Assembly (NCBI RefSeq): GCF_034067285.1
Contig: NZ_CP139286.1
Span: 558,001-622,000 of the forward strand
Direction of reading: 5' to 3'
DNA length: 64,000 nt
DNA from: Acinetobacter pittii
GTDB taxonomy: Bacteria > Pseudomonadota > Gammaproteobacteria > Pseudomonadales > Moraxellaceae
Of the stretch, positions 60,177 through 64,000 are shown piece by piece. The notes below the pieces were generated by a model. The model did no database searches and had not been told where the DNA came from. It saw only the letters and a program-made list of their open reading frames with translations. A program made the position numbers and the translations under genes. Each line of letters opens with the position of its first letter. Position 1 is the stretch's first letter.

Positions 60177-60335
60177 TTACCAAATACCTTTCTTCAATTG
60201 CTGTTTAGTATCTTGTCTATCTTTACGATGTTGGGCACGAGGTTTTTCCGTTTCATGCATCCCACCTTTATGAAGTAAAGGGGATAGAGCTACTTGATTA
60301 CGGACTTTGATTTTTGACATTTCTTTAATTTTCAT
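60177..60335 (-). CDS. Small basic protein (52 residues) coupled to rtcB
   Basis: A small ORF on the reverse strand encoding MKIKEMSKIKVRNQVALSPL, then LLHKGGMHETEKPRAQHRKDR and a basic tail ending GIW. It begins two bases after the rtcB stop, and the AAAGG Shine-Dalgarno for it lies in the last codons of rtcB, so the two are translationally coupled. The protein is rich in Lys, Arg, His and Gln, has no signal peptide or membrane helix, and could bind nucleic acid. The R-N-x-(V/L)-A-(L/V)-S-P-L-L-(R/H)-K-G-G pattern looks like a small conserved family I have seen in proteobacteria without an assigned role. An alternative start is the Met at residue 6 (MSKIKVRN). Confidence 0.65.
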   Translation of the reverse strand: MKIKEMSKIKVRNQVALSPLLHKGGMHETEKPRAQHRKDRQDTKQQLKKGIW

Positions 60336-60337
60336 GT

Positions 60338-61543
60338 TTAGCCTTTAATACATAAAACTTGTTTAAGAGTGTGAATAACTTCAATGAGGTCAGCCTGATT
60401 TGCCATGACTTCATCAATATCTTTATAAGCACTTGGGATTTCATCGACAACACCACTGTCTTTACGGCATTCAATACCTTGGGTTTGTTCAATAAGATCT
60501 TGCTGGTTAAAAAGAGTTTTTGCCTTGCTTCGACTCATCTTGCGACCTGCTCCATGAGAGCAAGAACAAAATGATTCAGGATTTGCCTTGCCTTTAACGA
60601 TATAAGATCGTGCTCCCATTGAGCCAGGAATAATTCCTAATTCATCTAAGCCTGCTCGAATTGCACCTTTTCGGGTAATCAATAGATTTTCACCAAAATG
60701 TGTCTCACGGCTCACATAATTATGATGACAATTAATCGCTTCTTTTGTCATTTGAAAAGAAGGTAAAAGGGGGCGGATAGCTTCTAATATTAAACGCATC
60801 ATCTCTTTGCGATTTTCAAAAGCATACTCTTGCGCCCACTCTACAGCTTCTACATAATCATCAAAACTGTTTGAGCCTTCGGCAAAATAACTTAAGTCTT
60901 TATCTGGAACATGGCCAAAGCGATGTTGAGCTTCTTTTTTGGCTAACTCAATAAAATAAGTACCAATAACATTGCCAAGTCCTCTGCTGCCAGAATGTAG
61001 CATCACCCATACGTTTTGATTTTCATCAATACATAACTCTATAAAGTGGTTACCACCACCTAAAGTCCCAAGCTGCTTTTGCCATGTTGCATCAAATTGT
61101 CGAAGCATACGAACAAGGCCAGGATGCTTTTTGATAATTGGCTCTAAGCGTTTTTCAAGTGGAATAATGCTGGAAGCCTTTGCCTTAACCTGTTTATGTA
61201 AAGCAAAGCCAACCGGGACTTTGCGTTCGATTGCATCGCGTAAACGACTTAAATTATCAGGTAATTGTGAAGCCTTTAAACTCAAGCGAATTGCATTCAT
61301 ACCACAACCAATATCTACTCCTACAGCGGCAGGAATAATGGCGTGTTTAGTTGGAATAACACTACCTACAGTTGCGCCTTTTCCTAGGTGAACATCAGGC
61401 ATAACAGCAATATGTGAATATATAAATTGCAGTTGAGCCATTTTTTTGAGTTGTTCGATACTTTCACTATCTATATCTTGAGTGAAAATTTTAACAGGGA
61501 CACCGTAGAGTGCCTCCTTGTTTAATATTTTTTGTATGCCCAT
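60338..61543 (-). CDS. rtcB: RNA-splicing ligase RtcB
   Basis: GTP- and Mn-dependent RNA ligase (401 residues from the chosen start) that joins 2',3'-cyclic-phosphate or 3'-phosphate ends to 5'-OH ends in RNA repair. Motifs: MPDVHLGKGATVGSV, VGVDIGCGMNAIRL with the metal-binding Asp and Cys, LGTLGGGNHFIELC, LHSGSRGLGNVIG, and CSCSHGAGRKMSRSKA with the catalytic guanylylated His. I used the ATG at 61543 (MGIQKILNK) with AGAGA upstream; the frame up to 61576 begins in the T run of an upstream terminator. It is preceded by an unusual structured leader and followed by a coupled small basic protein. No rtcA or rtcR gene is adjacent. Confidence 0.95.
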   Translation of the reverse strand: MGIQKILNKEALYGVPVKIFTQDIDSESIEQLKKMAQLQFIYSHIAVMPDVHLGKGATVGSVIPTKHAIIPAAVGVDIGCGMNAIRLSLKASQLPDNLSRLRDAIERKVPVGFALHKQVKAKASSIIPLEKRLEPIIKKHPGLVRMLRQFDATWQKQLGTLGGGNHFIELCIDENQNVWVMLHSGSRGLGNVIGTYFIELAKKEAQHRFGHVPDKDLSYFAEGSNSFDDYVEAVEWAQEYAFENRKEMMRLILEAIRPLLPSFQMTKEAINCHHNYVSRETHFGENLLITRKGAIRAGLDELGIIPGSMGARSYIVKGKANPESFCSCSHGAGRKMSRSKAKTLFNQQDLIEQTQGIECRKDSGVVDEIPSAYKDIDEVMANQADLIEVIHTLKQVLCIKG

Positions 61544-61576
61544 AATTTTTTCTCTTATTTTTGTCCGAGCAGGCAT

Positions 61577-61603
61577 AAAAAAACCTAGCGAATGCTAGGT
61601 TTT
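61577..61603 (-). terminator. Intrinsic terminator immediately upstream of rtcB
   Basis: AAAACCTAGC and GCTAGGTTTT pair around ATTC (on the reverse strand) and run into seven T, ending next to an in-frame ATG (61576) 33 bases before the chosen rtcB start. It points into rtcB, so it must be bypassed or regulated for rtcB transcription from upstream. Confidence 0.85.
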
Positions 61604-61673
61604 AAATTTAAGCATTCGGACAAGTGGTGTGAATTTGTACACTTGTCCGTGAGCTGACATCGTGCCAAATTAT

Positions 61674-61703
61674 TTAATCTGTTTTACCTTGTAGTGTTGG
61701 CAT
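61674..61703 (-). CDS. Nine-codon leader peptide MPTLQGKTD ahead of rtcB
   Basis: Reading leftwards from 61703, ATG CCA ACA CTA CAA GGT AAA ACA GAT TAA encodes MPTLQGKTD. It is preceded by AAGGAGG with five bases of spacing, a perfect Shine-Dalgarno. Its start codon lies within an 11-base stretch that can pair with GGCACGATGTC downstream of the ORF. Nothing is known about the peptide. Its likely role would be to couple ribosome position to folding of the leader, which is inference. Confidence 0.55.
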   Translation of the reverse strand: MPTLQGKTD

Positions 61704-61759
61704 GATGTCCTCCTTATTTAAAAGTGCCGTTGAAAATCTGAACGGCATTTTACGCTTTT

Positions 61760-61793
61760 TTAATCAAAGATCAAGCTTTTGATCTTTGATTAA
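61760..61793. terminator. AT-rich 15-bp inverted repeat between lysP and the rtcB leader
   Basis: TTAATCAAAGATCAA (61760-61774) and TTGATCTTTGATTAA (61779-61793) are perfect arms around GCTT. There is no T run on the reverse strand. Its left part also provides the -35 element of the leader promoter, so it may be an operator or a weak lysP terminator. Confidence 0.5.
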
Positions 61794-61810
61794 CTTTTAA
61801 TTACCGATTC

Positions 61811-63271
61811 TTAGTCTTGCTCAGGCTTCACATTCATTTGATCGTAAGAGATCAATTTGGTTTTATTTTTCCACTTATAGCCTAACCAGATGATCAAGAA
61901 CAAAGGCAAGCTAATATAGGTTGAAAGTAAGCCCAACCAATCAATTTTTCCACCTAAAATGGCTTGATAGTTCTGCCCTAAGATAATGATTGAACAGAGA
62001 ATAAAGGCAAACCAAGGGGCAAATGGGAAAAATTTGGCACGATATGCTAAATCTTCTAATTTATAGCCTTGAGCAATATATCCTTTACGGAAACGATAGT
62101 GTGAAATCGCAATTCCTAACCAAACAATAAAACCGCACATACCAGACATATTGAGTAGCCAGTTAAATACTTGCTTCTCTCCAATAAATGTCGTCAAGAA
62201 ACAAAATGCGGCAATAAATGTGGTGGCATATAGCGCGTTCATCGGGACGCCACGACCATCAAGTTTTGCAAACCACTTTGGTGCGCGACCTTCTTGAGCC
62301 ATTTTAAATAACATGCGAGTTGAAGAATACATGCCTGAATTACCTGCTGACAGAATAGCAGTAAGAATGACGGCATTCATTAAACCCGCAGCAAAAGCAA
62401 AGCCTACTCTCTCATAGAGTAATGTAAATGGAGATAGTGCAATATCTTCAGTGGCAGCTGCTTGTAATAGGTTGGGGTCATCATAGGCGATTAGAGTGCC
62501 GATAATGAAAATACATAGGATGTAGAATAATAAGATTCGCCAGAAAATCTGTTTGATTGCAAGTGGAATCGTCTTCTTTGGATCTTTTGATTCGCCCGCA
62601 GCAACCCCAACCATTTCGGTTCCTTGGAAAGAGAACCCGGCAATCATTGCTACACCAATCATGGCTTGTAAACCGCCAACAAAAGGTGCTTCTTTGTAGG
62701 TCCAGTTCCCGAAAGTTGCCACGCCAGGGGTTAGCATAATCTTGATGATCATGGCTAAACCAATAATAATAAAGGCAACAATCGCAATCACTTTAACCAT
62801 TGAGAACCAGAATTCGCTTTCCCCGAAGCCCTTAACCGTCATCGCATTAATCATGAAGATAACGATAAGAAATAGGGCACTCCAGTAAAATCCTGGAATA
62901 TCAGGGAACCAGAACTTCATAATGAACTGGACCGCAACAAGTTCGAATGCAACTGTGATGGCCCAGTTATACCAATAGTTCCAACCTAGAGCGAAACCAA
63001 AACCTTCTTCGACATAACGACTGCCGTAAGTAAAAAAGGCACCGGATGTTGGCGTATGAGTTGCAAGCTCACCTAAGCTGGTCATTAAGAAGTAAATCAT
63101 AATGCCAATAAGTGAATAGGCGAGTAGCGCTCCACCTGGGCCAGCATTTGCAATGGTTGATCCAGAAGCAAGGAAGAGGCCTGTACCAATGGAACCACCA
63201 ATGGCGATCATATTCAGATGACGAGCCCCAAGCTTACGCTGGAGTTTTTCAGGAGCATGTGTTTCGCTCAT
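61811..63271 (-). CDS. lysP: Lysine-specific permease LysP (AAT family)
   Basis: A 486-residue amino acid:H+ symporter of the APC superfamily with twelve membrane helices. It resembles E. coli LysP throughout: RHLNMIAIGGSIGTGLFLASG near the start, EEGFGFALGWNYWYNWAI, GVAMIAGFSFQGTEMVGVAAGES, and VILTAILSAGNSGMYSSTRML in the unwound helix region. FRKGYIAQG and GQNYQA follow near the C-terminus. This high similarity supports lysine import, but a broader basic or aromatic range cannot be excluded. AAGGAATC precedes the ATG. No lysine riboswitch precedes it, and rsmC ends only 21 bp upstream on the same strand. Confidence 0.85.
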   Translation of the reverse strand: MSETHAPEKLQRKLGARHLNMIAIGGSIGTGLFLASGSTIANAGPGGALLAYSLIGIMIYFLMTSLGELATHTPTSGAFFTYGSRYVEEGFGFALGWNYWYNWAITVAFELVAVQFIMKFWFPDIPGFYWSALFLIVIFMINAMTVKGFGESEFWFSMVKVIAIVAFIIIGLAMIIKIMLTPGVATFGNWTYKEAPFVGGLQAMIGVAMIAGFSFQGTEMVGVAAGESKDPKKTIPLAIKQIFWRILLFYILCIFIIGTLIAYDDPNLLQAAATEDIALSPFTLLYERVGFAFAAGLMNAVILTAILSAGNSGMYSSTRMLFKMAQEGRAPKWFAKLDGRGVPMNALYATTFIAAFCFLTTFIGEKQVFNWLLNMSGMCGFIVWLGIAISHYRFRKGYIAQGYKLEDLAYRAKFFPFAPWFAFILCSIIILGQNYQAILGGKIDWLGLLSTYISLPLFLIIWLGYKWKNKTKLISYDQMNVKPEQD

Positions 63272-63292
63272 GGAGATTCCTTACATAGTTTG

Positions 63293-64000
63293 TTATGCAC
63301 AGGCATATAACACCTTAAAGCCTTGAAGATCAGTTTTAATCTGGCACTGACCAAAGTGCTTCTCAATTAAGATCGGATAGTTTAAAAAACGGTTTGCTAC
63401 AATCCATAGCTCACCTGATGCCTTTAAATGTTTTTTAGCGTTTTGGCAGAGTCCTTCACTTGCATCATAGTTGGTATGAATACCTTGATGGAAAGGGGGA
63501 TTACTGACAATGGCATCGAGTTCTGTTGGAGCGTCTGCAATACCTGTAACAGGCTGCAATCTCAACTGGTCTGAACCTATTCCATTTCGACTAAAAGTCA
63601 TTTCCGTTGACCGTAAAGCGAAAGCATCAATATCTAGGGCATGAATAATATTACTTGAATTTATTTTTGCCAAATAGCAACTGATAATTCCAGCACCACA
63701 CCCGAAGTCGGCAATTCTACCTGATTTCACCTGATTAAGATAAGGGAGTAAAACAGCAGTTCCGATATCGAGATGATTTTGGCTAAAAACACCCGGAAGG
63801 GCACAAATCGTAAGCTCTTGTTCATTCACCTGAACAGTGTAACTTTTGAGCCAGCTTTCTAGAGGTTTAAGTTGTTCTGTTTTTTCAATCTTTAAGTGCC
63901 ATAGCTGACAATGGCGTGCACTATCGAGTTTAAGTACTTTACCAAAGCTTTGTAATTGTTTGGCAGCACGTTCAACACCACCCTTTTTTTCACCCACTAA
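63293..64000 (-). CDS. rsmC: 16S rRNA m2G1207 methyltransferase RsmC, C-terminal part (runs off right edge)
   Basis: Methylates G1207 of 16S rRNA. The 236 codons present are roughly the C-terminal two thirds of the usual 340-residue protein, the frame being open to the window edge. The N-terminal-domain end is [20 protein letters not shown], and the catalytic Rossmann domain starts with [16 protein letters not shown] (motif I). [20 protein letters not shown] precedes [15 protein letters not shown] (motif IV, NPPFH). The protein ends FKVLYACA. The start codon and N-terminal domain lie outside the window. The gene precedes lysP by 21 bp, with no terminator between. Confidence 0.93.
   Translation of the reverse strand, partial: LVGEKKGGVERAAKQLQSFGKVLKLDSARHCQLWHLKIEKTEQLKPLESWLKSYTVQVNEQELTICALPGVFSQNHLDIGTAVLLPYLNQVKSGRIADFGCGAGIISCYLAKINSSNIIHALDIDAFALRSTEMTFSRNGIGSDQLRLQPVTGIADAPTELDAIVSNPPFHQGIHTNYDASEGLCQNAKKHLKASGELWIVANRFLNYPILIEKHFGQCQIKTDLQGFKVLYACA

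Larger units (their letters stand above)
61577..61752 (-). promoter_or_regulatory. Structured leader of rtcB with a nine-codon ORF and a terminator
   Basis: On the reverse strand: a candidate promoter (TTGATC at 61774-61769, 16 bp, TAAAAT at 61752-61747), then the leader ORF, hairpins and an intrinsic terminator. Hairpin A pairs GACATCATGCC with GGCACGATGTC (one mismatch) around the ORF. Hairpin B is CGGACAAGTG/CACTTGTCCG (61640-61649 and 61617-61626). Hairpin C is AAAACCTAGC/GCTAGGTTTT (61603-61594 and 61589-61580) plus T7. A competing 7-bp pairing CGAATGC/GCATTCG (61618-61612 and 61595-61589) would break hairpin C. Confidence 0.7.

Noticed and set aside
61612..61670. tRNA-like fold in the rtcB leader
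   Set aside because: One strong hairpin and GGCAC/GTGCC-like pieces tempted this, but there is no acceptor stem, T-loop sequence or CCA-type end. The region fits an attenuator better.
1..64000. Mobile elements, prophage genes, toxin-antitoxin or restriction/defence islands
   Set aside because: No transposase, integrase, phage structural, methylase/restriction or CRISPR-associated gene was recognised in either strand. The window appears to be mostly core chromosome.

Overview
The window is a low-GC, gene-dense stretch of chromosome from a gammaproteobacterium of the genus Acinetobacter, most likely the A. calcoaceticus-baumannii complex. This rests on several genes recognised by sequence: an Acinetobacter-type OmpA, the 801-residue membrane PQQ glucose dehydrogenase, the BaeSR pair, an Acinetobacter-type ZnuD with a His-rich loop, and many conserved hypothetical proteins. 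The OmpA outer loops differ from those I recall for A. baumannii type strains, so a sister species such as A. pittii or A. calcoaceticus is possible. I see no rRNA, tRNA, IS element, prophage, CRISPR array or recognisable defence system.

Layout. 1-5.6 kb: the start of aspS (cut by the left edge), a DUF4184 membrane protein, the zinc receptor znuD behind a near-perfect Zur operator, and a phospholipase D. 5.6-11.2 kb: a structured intergenic element, two small hypotheticals, an RcnB-like periplasmic protein, a PsiE-like protein and two tandem acyl-CoA dehydrogenases. 11.4-15.8 kb: a Spy-like lipoprotein divergent from baeSR, then selO, with three DnaA-box 9-mers between baeR and selO. 15.9-21.4 kb: a fatty acid desaturase, a META lipoprotein, a GDPD, a cobalamin adenosyltransferase, and btuB under a cobalamin riboswitch. 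21.5-31.3 kb: trpF-trpB, an interrupting block (DUF1543, DUF2804, a PF10118 hydrolase and an AraC regulator), then the compact operon trpA-accD-folC-SPOR. 31.4-34.7 kb: accessory genes (DUF6929, phosphatase lipoprotein, MBL hydrolase, 1-Cys peroxiredoxin).

35.1-43.5 kb: secA with an unusual leader, a small secreted protein, an MHS transporter, a hemolysin III protein, a methyltransferase, a GNAT protein, a patatin and a small membrane protein. 43.6-49.5 kb: a beta-oxidation module (FadB-like enzyme plus thiolase) followed by an AraC regulator divergent from a CoA-transferase/racemase. 49.6-53.5 kb: an OprB porin and gcd for periplasmic glucose oxidation. 53.6-58.6 kb: sulfite reductase with its DUF934 partner, an SMR exporter, a VOC protein, a thiolase and a lone pseudopilin. 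59.0-64.0 kb: ompA, a tiny basic protein coupled to rtcB, a structured rtcB leader, lysP, and rsmC (cut by the right edge).

The most interesting unexplained structure is the rtcB leader (about 61577-61752). It has a good promoter, a nine-codon ORF with a perfect Shine-Dalgarno, several mutually exclusive hairpins and a strong intrinsic terminator directly ahead of the RNA-ligase gene. It looks like an attenuator or a small RNA. Other leads are the DnaA-box cluster, the secA leader, the three-hairpin element at 5.6 kb, the small protein coupled to RtcB, and an SMR transporter whose catalytic Glu is Asp.
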